Below are positions 33,836-42,610 of a DNA stretch of 64,000 nucleotides, piece after piece (positions within the stretch are counted from its first letter, which is position 1; every line of letters begins with the position of its first letter). Both the position numbers and the translations under genes were made by a program. The notes beneath the pieces are model-generated. The model did no database searches. It had not been told where the DNA came from and worked only from the letters and a program-made list of their open reading frames with translations. The stretch is from Halobacteriovoraceae bacterium. Its GTDB lineage: Bacteria > Bdellovibrionota > Bacteriovoracia > Bacteriovoracales > Bacteriovoracaceae. The stretch covers positions 1 to 64,000 of the forward strand of contig JACKAJ010000018.1 of NCBI GenBank assembly GCA_020635135.1, in the 5' to 3' direction.

Positions 33836-33975
33836 CAACACAAAGCAAAATTACAGCCGCTTCTTATCTTTTATATTATGAGGAATATAAACGACACGAG
33901 GTGAAGCAAGTGAAAGTCTTGCGCTGTCCCGCAACGGTATTGGAACTACTCTCCTGAGCCCGATCCCTCTCGCAA
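33836..33975 (+). promoter_or_regulatory. Cobalamin riboswitch
   Basis: The leader of the receptor gene contains the B12-element landmarks in order: GAGGTGAAG, a GCAAG/CTTGC stem around TGAAAGT, GCGCTGTCCCGCAACGGTA (the conserved core GCNGUCCCGCNAC) and CTCCTGAGCCCGATCC towards the 3' end. The 5' boundary (about 33836) is approximate. The distal half, normally GxCAGGAGACC, is diverged. It ends about 25 bases before the ribosome site GAGGAGG, so it probably represses translation of the downstream receptor when cobalamin is plentiful. Confidence 0.85.
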
Positions 33976-34000
33976 AATGCTACTTTCCCGAGGAGGAAAA

Positions 34001-35776
34001 ATGCTCAATCAAGCAATTGCACTATTGGTTTTCTATCCTGCTCTATTGTTTTCACAAGATTATATCGTGACAGCTAAAAAGATTGTCACTCCTCTCGACA
34101 GCACTCTTTCCAATACTGACCTTTATAATAACTCCATCGACCAAGATGGCCCTTTGAATAGCCTTCAAAATACTTACAGTGCTGAGAATAGTTTTTACTC
34201 GACTCAAAATGGGGCCTTCGGATCCAGTGGTAATTTCTATCTGAGAGGTCTTGATAGCAGTTTTACCAAAATACTCATAAACGATATTGAACTCAAAGAT
34301 CCTTCAACGCCCTTTCAAAATTTCCCAGGGCAACTTTTCCCGACCGGGCTTTATTCTCATTCTGAGCTTATACGAGGGACACAAAGTACACTTTATGGGA
34401 CAGAATCTGTTTCCGGAATTCTCAAGCTTCACTCACACAACCAAAAAAACGAAAATCTTATCATGTTTGGAGGCGGTAGTTTTTCAACATGGATTAACAC
34501 AATCAATATTCATCGTTATCAAAAAAATAACTATAATCTCTCACTAGACACTTCTTATCTAAAGTCAGAAGGAATCTCCTCTTACAATAATGGGTCTGAA
34601 AATGACCCCTTTGAGCAAGCAGCTTTCAATTTTTATTTAACAAAATTTTTCACACATTCTGATCTCTCTTTTGGAGCTCTCTACCTCGATTCAAAACAAG
34701 AGATTGACTCTTTTGGATCTGACCTCGTCGATAATGATCAGAGTACAACTCGAAACAAAGGAATTTCTCTCGCTTATAGTTATTATTTTGATCATTTTGA
34801 TCTTAAGTTTTCTCAGTTCTATCTTAAAAACCAACGTAAAGACAGTGAACCCTCTCCTGGTTACTATGACTCCCACACACTTAAATCTGACTTACAAATA
34901 CAAGCCTATCAAAATTCATATATCACCCATCTCTTTGGGATTGATTACGAGAACAATTACGCTAACACCTCTAATGGTTTTGATAACTTAAGTGATAAAA
35001 AGAACGAAAATTCCTCAATATACTATAACAACCAAATAAAGCTCACTCCTTACCTTTTAGAACTTGGATTGCGAGAAGAACAAAATCAATCATTCAATAA
35101 TTTCACAAGCTATCATTTGGGGCTAGGATACAATCTCTCACAAAACACCTTATTAAGTGCGAACTACTCCCGGGGATTCAAGTCCCCCACTCTCTATGAA
35201 CTATATTCCCCTAGCTATGGAAATTCTGAGCTACAACCGACTGAAGCTTTTACATACGATATAAATCTGAAGCAGAAATTTGAAAATTGGGAATTCAAAA
35301 TTTCTTATTTTAATACAGCTCTTAAAAATCGGATTGAATTTAACCAAATATCTAATACAGACTTCCAATATCTTAATACTGGAAGAACGAAGATATATGG
35401 ATGGGAACCTCAGATCACCTATCAAAAAGGACTTTGGAAATACCAATCTTCTTATACCGAAACCTCAGGCGAAAATACCGAGACTGGTGAGCAACTTCTC
35501 AAAGTTCCTTCTAAACTTTGGAAGAACCTCATTGAATTTAGCCCAAGAGAAAATTCATTTGTAAGCTTAATCTCTCGCTATGTGGGAAGCCGCTACGACT
35601 ATGGAATGGTTCACATGCCTTCATATCACATATTGGATAGCCGCTATAGCTATAAGAATGGTCGTTATCGATATAATTTAAACTTTGAAAATCTCTTAAA
35701 TAAAAAATACCAAGATTCTGCAAGTTATGGCACAAAGGGATTGGGGCTGTATGGAACTATCGAAATTTCCATTTAA
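34001..35776 (+). CDS. btuB: TonB-dependent outer-membrane receptor, BtuB-like (cobalamin)
   Basis: The 591-residue product begins at ATG 34001 after GAGGAGG; an in-frame ATG 24 bases upstream is not preferred. It has a signal peptide, an N-terminal TonB-box-like segment (DYIVTAKK), a plug domain (SGNFYLRGLDSS, IELIRGTQSTLYGTESVSGIL-type segment) and a barrel of alternating aromatic strands ending in GLYGTIEISI. It is at the size of BtuB (about 590-615 residues). The cobalamin riboswitch directly upstream supports a role in B12 or related corrinoid import. Energy comes from the TonB system, of which a TonB-type partner is encoded next. Confidence 0.92.
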   Translation: MLNQAIALLVFYPALLFSQDYIVTAKKIVTPLDSTLSNTDLYNNSIDQDGPLNSLQNTYSAENSFYSTQNGAFGSSGNFYLRGLDSSFTKILINDIELKDPSTPFQNFPGQLFPTGLYSHSELIRGTQSTLYGTESVSGILKLHSHNQKNENLIMFGGGSFSTWINTINIHRYQKNNYNLSLDTSYLKSEGISSYNNGSENDPFEQAAFNFYLTKFFTHSDLSFGALYLDSKQEIDSFGSDLVDNDQSTTRNKGISLAYSYYFDHFDLKFSQFYLKNQRKDSEPSPGYYDSHTLKSDLQIQAYQNSYITHLFGIDYENNYANTSNGFDNLSDKKNENSSIYYNNQIKLTPYLLELGLREEQNQSFNNFTSYHLGLGYNLSQNTLLSANYSRGFKSPTLYELYSPSYGNSELQPTEAFTYDINLKQKFENWEFKISYFNTALKNRIEFNQISNTDFQYLNTGRTKIYGWEPQITYQKGLWKYQSSYTETSGENTETGEQLLKVPSKLWKNLIEFSPRENSFVSLISRYVGSRYDYGMVHMPSYHILDSRYSYKNGRYRYNLNFENLLNKKYQDSASYGTKGLGLYGTIEISI

Positions 35777-36263
35777 ACTGCTAGCGAGTTTTACTTGCAT
35801 AATTATTCTGCATGGTTTTATCTTTATTCGGATGAAGCAGTCACCGATTACCTTGGACAAAAAAATTTATAAAAAAGGGGTTAGTGTTATCTTATTAAAC
35901 TCAAATCCGCAACATTCGGAAAAATCACTTCGCCCACAAAAGCAATCTTTCAATTCAGCGCAATCCTCTTCTCCCATTTCAGGTATCACACAAAATGCAA
36001 GTCCTCTGAATCAAATTATTCCTCAATACCCTAATCTTTCTGTGAGAAGAGAAGAAGAAGGGATTGTTACTGTACTTGTCACAATTACTTCTCAAGGAAA
36101 GGTGGAAAAAGTTCAAGTAACCCAATCGAGTGGTTTTGAAAATCTTGATCGTGCGGCGATTGAAGCTGTTACTCGTGCAACTTTCAAACCAGCTTCGCAA
36201 AACAATATCCCTGTCGCAAGCTTAACAGAGCTTAGTTTCCAATTTAAGATTGAAGATCGTTAA
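35751..36263 (+). CDS. TonB-type energy-transducing protein
   Basis: The 170-residue product has one N-terminal transmembrane helix (about residues 8-28), a Ser/Gln/Asn-rich linker and a C-terminal TonB domain (YPNLSVRREEEGIVTVLVTI..., AAIEAVTRATFKPA). I chose ATG 35751; an ATG 24 bases earlier lies deeper in btuB. It overlaps the receptor gene by 26 bases, so it is co-translated with it. The protein transmits proton-motive force from ExbBD to the receptor; no exbB or exbD are in this window. The linker lacks the usual proline-rich stretch, so it may be a short-range TonB dedicated to this receptor. Confidence 0.88.
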   Translation: MELSKFPFKLLASFTCIIILHGFIFIRMKQSPITLDKKIYKKGVSVILLNSNPQHSEKSLRPQKQSFNSAQSSSPISGITQNASPLNQIIPQYPNLSVRREEEGIVTVLVTITSQGKVEKVQVTQSSGFENLDRAAIEAVTRATFKPASQNNIPVASLTELSFQFKIEDR

Positions 36264-37666
36264 GTTTTGAGTTCTGGATGAGTAATTTGATTCCGGAGAA
36301 GATCTTGAAGAGTTTCTCTTTTTCGAATGAGATAATAACTTCCTCTTTTTTTCATAATTTCTGCAGGTAAGAAAAAACTATTGTACTCACTACTCATTGA
36401 AAAACCATAAGCACCTACATCCAAGAAAGCGAGATAACTCCCAACTTTAGGAAGAGGAAGATATCGTTGCTGGGCAAGGATGTCACCTGTTTCACAAATA
36501 TTCCCTGCCACTTCATACTCTTGCAAATCTTTTGAGAAGTTTATCCTTTCACCAAGTATTCTCACACGATGATAAGCTTCATAAAGAAGAGGGCGTGCTA
36601 AATGATTAAAACCAGTGTTTACATTTATAAAATTTTTATAGGGGGTTAACTTTACTGAATTCACTCTCGAAATTAAAATCCCCGATTGAGCGACAAAATA
36701 GCGCCCAGGCTCCAGCCACAGTTCGGGTAGGTTTTTAAAATTTTTCAATTTTTCTTTAATCACTGGGCAAACAGTTTCAGCCAGTTTTTTCGGAGTCAAC
36801 CCTATTTGGTTGTCATAATAAGGTATCCCAAGTCCTCCGCCTAAATTAAGAAATTTTAATTCTAATCCAAGCTTTTCTTTAAGCTTTAAAGCAACAGAGG
36901 TAACAATTTCAACATTCTCTAAGAACGGCTCCACTTCTAGAATTTGTGAGCCAATATGGCTGTGGACTCCCTCTGGAAGAATATAAGAGTTTTCCTTGGC
37001 CATTTTGTAAGCTTTCAGAAGTTCTTCTTCACTTTGAAGTATTCCAAATTTTGTAAACTTATGCCCTGTTGATATATTTTTATGGGTATGCGGATTAATA
37101 TCGGGATTAATTCGAAAGGACACTCGAACTTGCTTGCGAAGTTTTTTACAAACCTCAATTAAATTTTCAAGATCTGGGATAGAATCTAAATTAATGAGAA
37201 CACCCTTTTTCACAGCAAATTCTAGTTCACTGAGGCTTTTGCTATTGGATGTAAACATCATTTCTTCTGCTTTATAGCCAACCTCGAAGCCCATTTCCAT
37301 TTCTCCCGTGGAAATGCACTCTCCTGCCGCTCCTTGTTTTCTAAGCATACTCAATACATTGAGATTGGTATTGGCCTTAAAAGCGTAGTGAATATTAACT
37401 TTGGGATAATTATCTTGGAAGGCCTTTCGAAATTCTTGAAATTTTTTTATGATAAGATCACCGTCATAAACATAGAGAGGAGCGCCGTGTTTTTCGGCCA
37501 GTTCGATAAGCTCTTGCTGGGTAAAACTTCCAGTCGAATCAAAGTACTCTTTACTGTTAGATGGTACAAAAGAAGAGGATGTGCCCGCCAAAGCCTTTGG
37601 TCTTTGGACCAAAGCTAAACTCACTCCCCCCGCTAAACTTATTTTAAAAAAATCTCGTCTATCCAT
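36260..37666 (-). CDS. lysA: DAP-decarboxylase-family protein with twin-arginine export signal
   Basis: The 468-residue product matches group IV PLP decarboxylases of the LysA type: PLP lysine K97 (HYAFKANTN), HSHIGSQI, LNLGGGLGIPY, ELWLEPGRYFVAQ, ICETGD and VGAYGFSMSSEYN. Its first 30 residues are not part of that fold: DRRDFFKISLAGGVSLAL with an AxA-like site (ALAG) is a twin-arginine signal, so it would fold with PLP and be exported to the periplasm. The reaction is meso-diaminopimelate to lysine plus CO2. It overlaps the upstream FMN-protein gene by one base (TAATG). LysA in the cytoplasm lacks such a signal, so a separate cytosolic copy may exist elsewhere. It could instead act on another diamino acid. 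Confidence 0.88.
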   Translation of the reverse strand: MDRRDFFKISLAGGVSLALVQRPKALAGTSSSFVPSNSKEYFDSTGSFTQQELIELAEKHGAPLYVYDGDLIIKKFQEFRKAFQDNYPKVNIHYAFKANTNLNVLSMLRKQGAAGECISTGEMEMGFEVGYKAEEMMFTSNSKSLSELEFAVKKGVLINLDSIPDLENLIEVCKKLRKQVRVSFRINPDINPHTHKNISTGHKFTKFGILQSEEELLKAYKMAKENSYILPEGVHSHIGSQILEVEPFLENVEIVTSVALKLKEKLGLELKFLNLGGGLGIPYYDNQIGLTPKKLAETVCPVIKEKLKNFKNLPELWLEPGRYFVAQSGILISRVNSVKLTPYKNFINVNTGFNHLARPLLYEAYHRVRILGERINFSKDLQEYEVAGNICETGDILAQQRYLPLPKVGSYLAFLDVGAYGFSMSSEYNSFFLPAEIMKKRGSYYLIRKRETLQDLLRNQITHPELKT

Positions 37667-38292
37667 TACTTTTGAATTTGAGCCTTCATCAATCGCTCCA
37701 TCTGGAAGCGATGATCACAATGAATCCAATCGTTACCGGCACCTCTACCAACAGGTTTAAAGACGTCTGTTAAGATGCGTCCAGAATCGAGAAGTTTTTC
37801 GTCAACGTGGATTTTAACAACTTCCCCAGTGATAAATCTTCCGGTTCCAGGAATATCGCCGTAACTTAATATATCTCTTAAGCGACATTCAAAATGAATC
37901 GGTGATTCTTTCAAGCGCTTTGCTTTCACCACTTCACTATCGAGAGTTGTGAGTCCTGAAAAAACAAATTCATCCTCTCCATATGGTAATTCAGTGGAAG
38001 CGAGATTGATTTTCTCAGCATTCGCCTCAGTCACAAAGTTTATGACAAATTCTTTTTCTCTTTCAATATTGACGACAGTGTCTTTTTTCTCGCCAGTGCT
38101 CGTTCTAATGAGAGGAGAAAATCCTACAATCATTGGTTTAGCACTTACACCCGTAAAAAAAGAAAAAGGGGCAAGGTTATTGCTGCCATCGGTATTAACG
38201 GTAGAGACCACTGCTATTGGTCTTGGGAGAATCGATCCGATGAGAAATTTATAGTTGTCTTTAAATTCACCATCAGTATTAAAACTTTTCAT
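37666..38292 (-). CDS. FMN-binding split-barrel flavin reductase-like protein
   Basis: The 208-residue product matches flavin reductase-like split-barrel proteins: the N-terminal IGSILPRPIAVVSTVN strand, LAPFSFFTGVSAKPMI phosphate-binding loop, and a central EFVINFVTEAN. Members use FMN and NAD(P)H or bind FMN as structural cofactors; the reaction here is unknown. It is flanked by the fumarylacetoacetase-family gene (32-base gap) and the Tat-signal decarboxylase (TAATG overlap), so it belongs to the same transcript. No signal peptide is present, so it is cytoplasmic. Confidence 0.85.
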   Translation of the reverse strand: MKSFNTDGEFKDNYKFLIGSILPRPIAVVSTVNTDGSNNLAPFSFFTGVSAKPMIVGFSPLIRTSTGEKKDTVVNIEREKEFVINFVTEANAEKINLASTELPYGEDEFVFSGLTTLDSEVVKAKRLKESPIHFECRLRDILSYGDIPGTGRFITGEVVKIHVDEKLLDSGRILTDVFKPVGRGAGNDWIHCDHRFQMERLMKAQIQK

Positions 38293-38324
38293 ATATAAAC
38301 CTTTTGTAATCTTCTAAGTATATC

Positions 38325-39338
38325 TCACGCTAATTTTTCAGGGATCCCTACAATATTTTTCAAGGTCCCGATCTTATCAACTGTTAACTCTAAGAGGTCA
38401 CCTGGTTGAATCCATTTATCTAACTCGAGACCGCACCCTGTTCCCACTGTTCCACTGCCCAACAGATCAGTTGGGAAGACCCATTCATCTTGACTTAAAA
38501 ATGAGATCATCTCACCCCAGCTGTAATGAGCATCACCCGAATTTCCTTTGGACCACAGATTTCCATTCACCGAGGCAGTCATTTGAAGCTTCGGATCTTG
38601 AAATTCAAATTCGTCAGCCGTCACGATGACAGGTCCAATCACAGAGCAAAAATCTTTGCCCTTCGATGGTCCCAAGCGAACAGACATTTCTTTTTTCTGG
38701 ATATCTCTGGCCGAAACATCATTGAGAATTGTAAAGCCAAAGATATATTCATTCGCTTTTTCTTTATCAATATTTCGTCCTTGTTTTCCAATTACCGCTG
38801 CGAGTTCAAGTTCATAATCTAATTTTTCAGTATAATGCGGCCAAAGTATCGTTTCATCGGTTCCAATAAAGTTAGACGTTGGTCCTTTGTAATAAACGGG
38901 GATTTCATACCAAGCTTCAGGAACCTTTTCTTTTCTTTTTTCAAATCCTTTTTTAACGTGCTTTTCATGCACAAAGAAATCGCGATAACAATTGATCGAA
39001 TCCAATGGAGCTGCCAATGAAACATTTTTGTCGTCATTGAGATCAAATGAAAAATAAGCTTTATCGGCAGTACTCAAGTAGCCTTTTTTTGTCATCTCTT
39101 CAAAAAGTTCTACGGAATCCTTTAAAAAACTAATGGCATTATCGTTTATTTTTAAAAGCTCAGATAATTTCGAGGGAGCAAGGCGATTGGCCTTTTCTTT
39201 AGCTCCATAATGACCTTGAAATTCATAATAAGCTTGCCACAAAAAATTAATATCAATAATTGTTGAGTGGTTGAAAAAAACTCCGAGGCGGTTAAATTGC
39301 CCAAGTTCGGTTTGTCTTCGATATGTACATATTTTCAT
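38325..39338 (-). CDS. Fumarylacetoacetate hydrolase-family protein
   Basis: The 337-residue product has the FAH-family C-terminal domain with metal ligands in DYELELAAVIG and FTILNDVSARD, then SVRLGPSKGKDF and GSGTVGTGCGLE, typical of fumarylacetoacetases and acylpyruvate hydrolases. Family members cleave C-C bonds of beta-diketone-like acids using Mg2+ or Ca2+. The N-terminal section (about 120 residues) is longer than in the smallest bacterial members, closer to the fumarylacetoacetase type of tyrosine breakdown. Its ATG overlaps the hisC-type aminotransferase stop (ATGA). No homogentisate or hydroxyphenylpyruvate dioxygenase gene is in the window. Confidence 0.88.
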   Translation of the reverse strand: MKICTYRRQTELGQFNRLGVFFNHSTIIDINFLWQAYYEFQGHYGAKEKANRLAPSKLSELLKINDNAISFLKDSVELFEEMTKKGYLSTADKAYFSFDLNDDKNVSLAAPLDSINCYRDFFVHEKHVKKGFEKRKEKVPEAWYEIPVYYKGPTSNFIGTDETILWPHYTEKLDYELELAAVIGKQGRNIDKEKANEYIFGFTILNDVSARDIQKKEMSVRLGPSKGKDFCSVIGPVIVTADEFEFQDPKLQMTASVNGNLWSKGNSGDAHYSWGEMISFLSQDEWVFPTDLLGSGTVGTGCGLELDKWIQPGDLLELTVDKIGTLKNIVGIPEKLA

Positions 39339-40471
39339 TTTACTCTCCCAAACAATTTATCATACTGAGGTAGAATTTCTTCCATGGCCTCAAAGTAATG
39401 ATCCATTTCTTCTCGAGTCCCGATGGAGACCCGAACATATTCAGGCATTTCATTGCTCTTTAAATGCCGAATGATCACGCCTCTATCAAGCAAATGTTGA
39501 AACATCCACTCGCTAGCCTCATCTGATCCAGTTTTATAAGTTATAAAGTTCGTCACAGAATCAATGGCCTTGAAATTCTTTTCTTTTAAAAATGTCATCG
39601 TCGTTTTATAAAGGCGTTCGTTTTCTTTTAAGGTTCGCTTCAAGTGAGGCTGATCGACCACGGCCCCTAGGGCGCCGACTTGTGCGAGCGCATTGGGCTC
39701 GAAAGGTAACTTCACCTTTTTAAGATTTGAAATAAAATCCTTATGAGCAAAACCGTATCCACAACGAATTCCCGCGAGCCCATAAGCTTTAGAAAATGTT
39801 CTTAGAGTTATCACGTTGTCATAACGATAATCCATCGAATCGGGATAATTAGCAGCTGCCCGGATGGCAAACTCAAAATACGCTTCATCCAGAATAACAA
39901 TACAATGTTCAGGAACATGATCCATCATATAATCAAATTCACCCTTGGTTATATAGGTTCCCGTCGGGTTATTGGGGTTAGCAATATAGATGACTTTGGT
40001 TTTTTCAGTAATTCGCTCAGTAATCGCTTCAATATCGTAGCGGTAATCTTTGGTTAAAGGTGCTGTTACGAGCTTGGCCCCAACACTTCTCGCGAGAATG
40101 TAAAAGCCAATAAAGGTATTTTCAGAAGTGAGAACTTCGTCTCCGGGCTGCAAGAAAGCTCGAGCGATGTAGGCCATAATCCCTTCACTACCGTTGCCTA
40201 AGATTATATTATCCGGTTTAACTTCGTAGAGTTCACAAAGTTTCATTTTCAATTTGTAAGCATGCATATCGGGATAGCGATGCAAGTCCCACAGCTTGGA
40301 CGTCATTTCTTTAATGGCAAAGGGGGAAGGGCCCAGGGGATTTTCATTACTCGCAAGCTTAGAAATATGCTCGAGTTTTTTTTCACGGGCCAACTCTTCA
40401 ATTGGTTTTCCCGCCTGATAGGTTTTAAGGTTTTTGATATAATCTGGAACTAAGGTTTTCTTAGCTTTCAT
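39335..40471 (-). CDS. hisC: Class I/II aminotransferase, HisC-like
   Basis: The 378-residue product has the histidinol-phosphate aminotransferase pattern: LASNENPLGPSP near the N-terminus, IANPNNPTGT, ILDEAYFEF and the PLP lysine in RTFSKAYGLAGIRCGYG. I prefer ATG 40471, which sits at a normal distance from GGGAAG; the ATG at 40477 is too close to it. HisC-type enzymes also transaminate aromatic amino acids. The downstream FAH-family gene (ATGA overlap) suggests it may serve aromatic amino-acid turnover rather than histidine synthesis, but no other his gene is present to judge. First gene of the four-gene unit. Confidence 0.9.
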   Translation of the reverse strand: MKAKKTLVPDYIKNLKTYQAGKPIEELAREKKLEHISKLASNENPLGPSPFAIKEMTSKLWDLHRYPDMHAYKLKMKLCELYEVKPDNIILGNGSEGIMAYIARAFLQPGDEVLTSENTFIGFYILARSVGAKLVTAPLTKDYRYDIEAITERITEKTKVIYIANPNNPTGTYITKGEFDYMMDHVPEHCIVILDEAYFEFAIRAAANYPDSMDYRYDNVITLRTFSKAYGLAGIRCGYGFAHKDFISNLKKVKLPFEPNALAQVGALGAVVDQPHLKRTLKENERLYKTTMTFLKEKNFKAIDSVTNFITYKTGSDEASEWMFQHLLDRGVIIRHLKSNEMPEYVRVSIGTREEMDHYFEAMEEILPQYDKLFGRVK

Positions 40472-40637
40472 CGTCATTCTTCCCGTAAATTATTGAATTT
40501 CAAACTCGTGTGTACCTATACTACCTTCTCTCAATAAGGCTGTCATTATCATGGGTTGCAGCTATAGCTTATGTGCTGTAATCTGCTAGCAAATCCAAGA
40601 GGCCAACCTCTAACTTTGTGCGCAATAAAGGAACACT

Positions 40638-41405
40638 ATGGGAATTTTAGAAGGAAAAAATGCAGTCATTTTCGGAGTCGCCAACGAACGCTCAATTGCT
40701 TGGTCAATCGCCAAAACTCTCAAAGCTGAAGGAGCAAATATTGCCTTAAGTTACCTCAATGATGCCCTCAAAAAAAGGGTCGAACCTCTTTCTCAAGAAA
40801 TTGGAAGTGAGTTTATCTTTGAGCTCGACGTCACCAACGATCAACAAATGGAAAATCTCGAATCCAGCATCCGCTCTCATTGGGATAATGTTGATATTAT
40901 TGTTCACAGTCTTGCCTTTGCCGATAGAGAAGATTTAAAAAATCCATTTATTGAAACTTCGAGGAAAGGTTTCTTGACTGCCATGGATGTTTCGGCTTAT
41001 TCACTCATTGGGGTCACCCAAAAGCTTAAAAATCTTTTAGTTCAAAATTCTAAAATTATCACGATGACTTATCATGGCTCTCAGCAAGTCATGCCCGGTT
41101 ATAATGTTATGGGGGTCGCCAAAGCGGCTCTCGAATCTTCAGTTCGCTATCTTGCCTATGATCTTGGAGAAAGAAAAATTCGCATCAATGCGATATCCGC
41201 TGGACCAATCCGTACTCTCGCCGCATCAGGAGTGGCTGGGTTTAAAGAAAAACTCAAAATCGCAGAAGAAAAATCGGCTCTTCGTGAAAATGTTACCCAA
41301 GAAGATGTTGCAAGAACGGCTCTTTATCTCTGTAGTGATCTTTCCTCTGGAGTGACGGGGGAAATTCTCTATGTCGATTCTGGTCTTTCGATCATGGGAG
41401 GATAA
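40638..41405 (+). CDS. fabI: Enoyl-ACP reductase (NADH) FabI
   Basis: The 255-residue product is a short-chain dehydrogenase with FabI-specific features: GVANERSIAWSIAKTL nucleotide-binding segment, HSLAFADRED, and the catalytic Tyr-x6-Lys in GYNVMGVAKAALES, followed by ISAGPIRTLAASG. It performs the last reduction of fatty-acid elongation in the cytoplasm and is the target family of triclosan. The ATG at 40638 follows AAAGGAAC. The DUF309 gene starts two bases after its stop, so the two are an operon. A 14-base palindrome (AGAGG-CCAA-CCTCT) upstream at 40598-40611 is too short to call a terminator. Confidence 0.96.
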   Translation: MGILEGKNAVIFGVANERSIAWSIAKTLKAEGANIALSYLNDALKKRVEPLSQEIGSEFIFELDVTNDQQMENLESSIRSHWDNVDIIVHSLAFADREDLKNPFIETSRKGFLTAMDVSAYSLIGVTQKLKNLLVQNSKIITMTYHGSQQVMPGYNVMGVAKAALESSVRYLAYDLGERKIRINAISAGPIRTLAASGVAGFKEKLKIAEEKSALRENVTQEDVARTALYLCSDLSSGVTGEILYVDSGLSIMGG

Positions 41406-41407
41406 AA

Positions 41408-41818
41408 TTGAAGGAATACCCCTTTGGTCAGTTTGGACCGGAACACTTAAAGAAAATAAAGCCTGGTATTGATACTTTCAACGCTCAAAAATATTGGGAA
41501 TGCCATGAAGAGCTCGAACATGTCTGGCTTGAAGATAAAAATGATCCTGCAAGAAATGTCTACTGGGCAGTGATTCAAGTAGCCGCCTCAATGGTTCACT
41601 ACCGAGAAAAAAACCTTATTGGAGCTCAAGGTCTTCTCAATAAGGCTAAAGAAAAATTTAAACGCTGTCGCGATCAAAATATTGTTACAAACCTAGTTGA
41701 GCGCTTTCTCGATTGGAAAGAATTAGAAGATTTAGTCTTTTCTGTTCCCAACGAAAACTCTCAATTAAGTGACTATCAAAAAATATTTGGATTTCGATTT
41801 AAAAACTATCCCTATTAA
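41408..41818 (+). CDS. DUF309 family protein
   Basis: The 136-residue product starts at TTG 41408; its ribosome site GGGAGGA is inside the end of fabI. It matches DUF309 with FNAQKYWECHEELEHVW near residue 25, the family's conserved W-x-x-H-E-x-L-E motif with possible metal-binding His and Glu. DUF309 proteins are small helical proteins of unknown function found in many bacteria and plastids. Coupling with fabI is seen only by spacing. No other domain is present. Confidence 0.85.
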   Translation: MKEYPFGQFGPEHLKKIKPGIDTFNAQKYWECHEELEHVWLEDKNDPARNVYWAVIQVAASMVHYREKNLIGAQGLLNKAKEKFKRCRDQNIVTNLVERFLDWKELEDLVFSVPNENSQLSDYQKIFGFRFKNYPY

Positions 41819-41865
41819 ACTAAACTTAAAACGTGATTATCTTAGGGACGATTTCTTACATAAAT

Positions 41866-42600
41866 ATGAAGAACGTATATAAAGTTTTCAAGCAAGCCAT
41901 TTCCTATATCTTTAGTGACAAGATTAACTTGCTCTTTGCTAGTGTTCCGATTCTTTTAGGTCTTCTTATTTATTATTTTGCTTTTTATTCAACATACGAC
42001 GTAGTCATGAATTGGCTTAATTCCTTTCTCTCAAGTCTTGTACAGTCTGATGGTTTTTGGGGAATTTTTATCACTTATTTTGTTAAGACGATCCTCTTTG
42101 TCTTAAGTTTCTTTTTCATAAATTGGACTTTTGTTTTAGTCGTTACAACTCTCGCAAGTCCTTTCAATGATTTGATTAGTGAGCGAGTCGAAAAAACCAT
42201 CAAAGGATTACCTCAAGAACAACTCGACAAAAGCCTTAAAAGAATCATTAAAAGATTGGGTTTCACCATTATTAATGAATCAAAAAAAATGCTCTTTATT
42301 ATTGTTCTCACATTTATTGCTTTGGTCCTTGGTTATATACCGATCTTAGCGCCTTTTTCTCTTCTTATTACTTTCTTTTTGGTTTCTATTGAATTTGTAG
42401 ATTATGCCTGGAGCCGCCATAGCCTTCCCTTTGGATCTTGTGTAGGAAATCTCACCCAGTACTCCTTTCACTACTTAGTCGCAGGCGCACTTTATTTTCT
42501 TTTTATTAATATTCCCGTTTTCAATCTCTTAGTTCCGTCAATTGCCACAGCTCACTTCACGACTTTTTATATTAAGAAAACCAACCAAATCGAAATTTAG
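41866..42600 (+). CDS. EI24-family membrane protein (CysZ-like)
   Basis: The start is taken at ATG 41866; a GTG at 41833 would lengthen it by 11 residues. No clear Shine-Dalgarno precedes either. The 244-residue product has about four to six long hydrophobic helices and the EI24 motif LASPFNDLISERVE, shared with CysZ sulfate permease relatives. The role is unclear: EI24-family proteins include sulfate channels and uncharacterised membrane proteins. It follows DUF309 by about 47 bases on the same strand. It is convergent with the E1 gene, 10 bases away. Confidence 0.8.
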   Translation: MKNVYKVFKQAISYIFSDKINLLFASVPILLGLLIYYFAFYSTYDVVMNWLNSFLSSLVQSDGFWGIFITYFVKTILFVLSFFFINWTFVLVVTTLASPFNDLISERVEKTIKGLPQEQLDKSLKRIIKRLGFTIINESKKMLFIIVLTFIALVLGYIPILAPFSLLITFFLVSIEFVDYAWSRHSLPFGSCVGNLTQYSFHYLVAGALYFLFINIPVFNLLVPSIATAHFTTFYIKKTNQIEI

Positions 42601-42610
42601 AGCGCGTATC

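Noticed and set aside
40598..40611. AGAGG-CCAA-CCTCT palindrome upstream of fabI as a terminator or operator
   Set aside because: Five base pairs, no T-run, and no gene reads into it; a chance element cannot be excluded.
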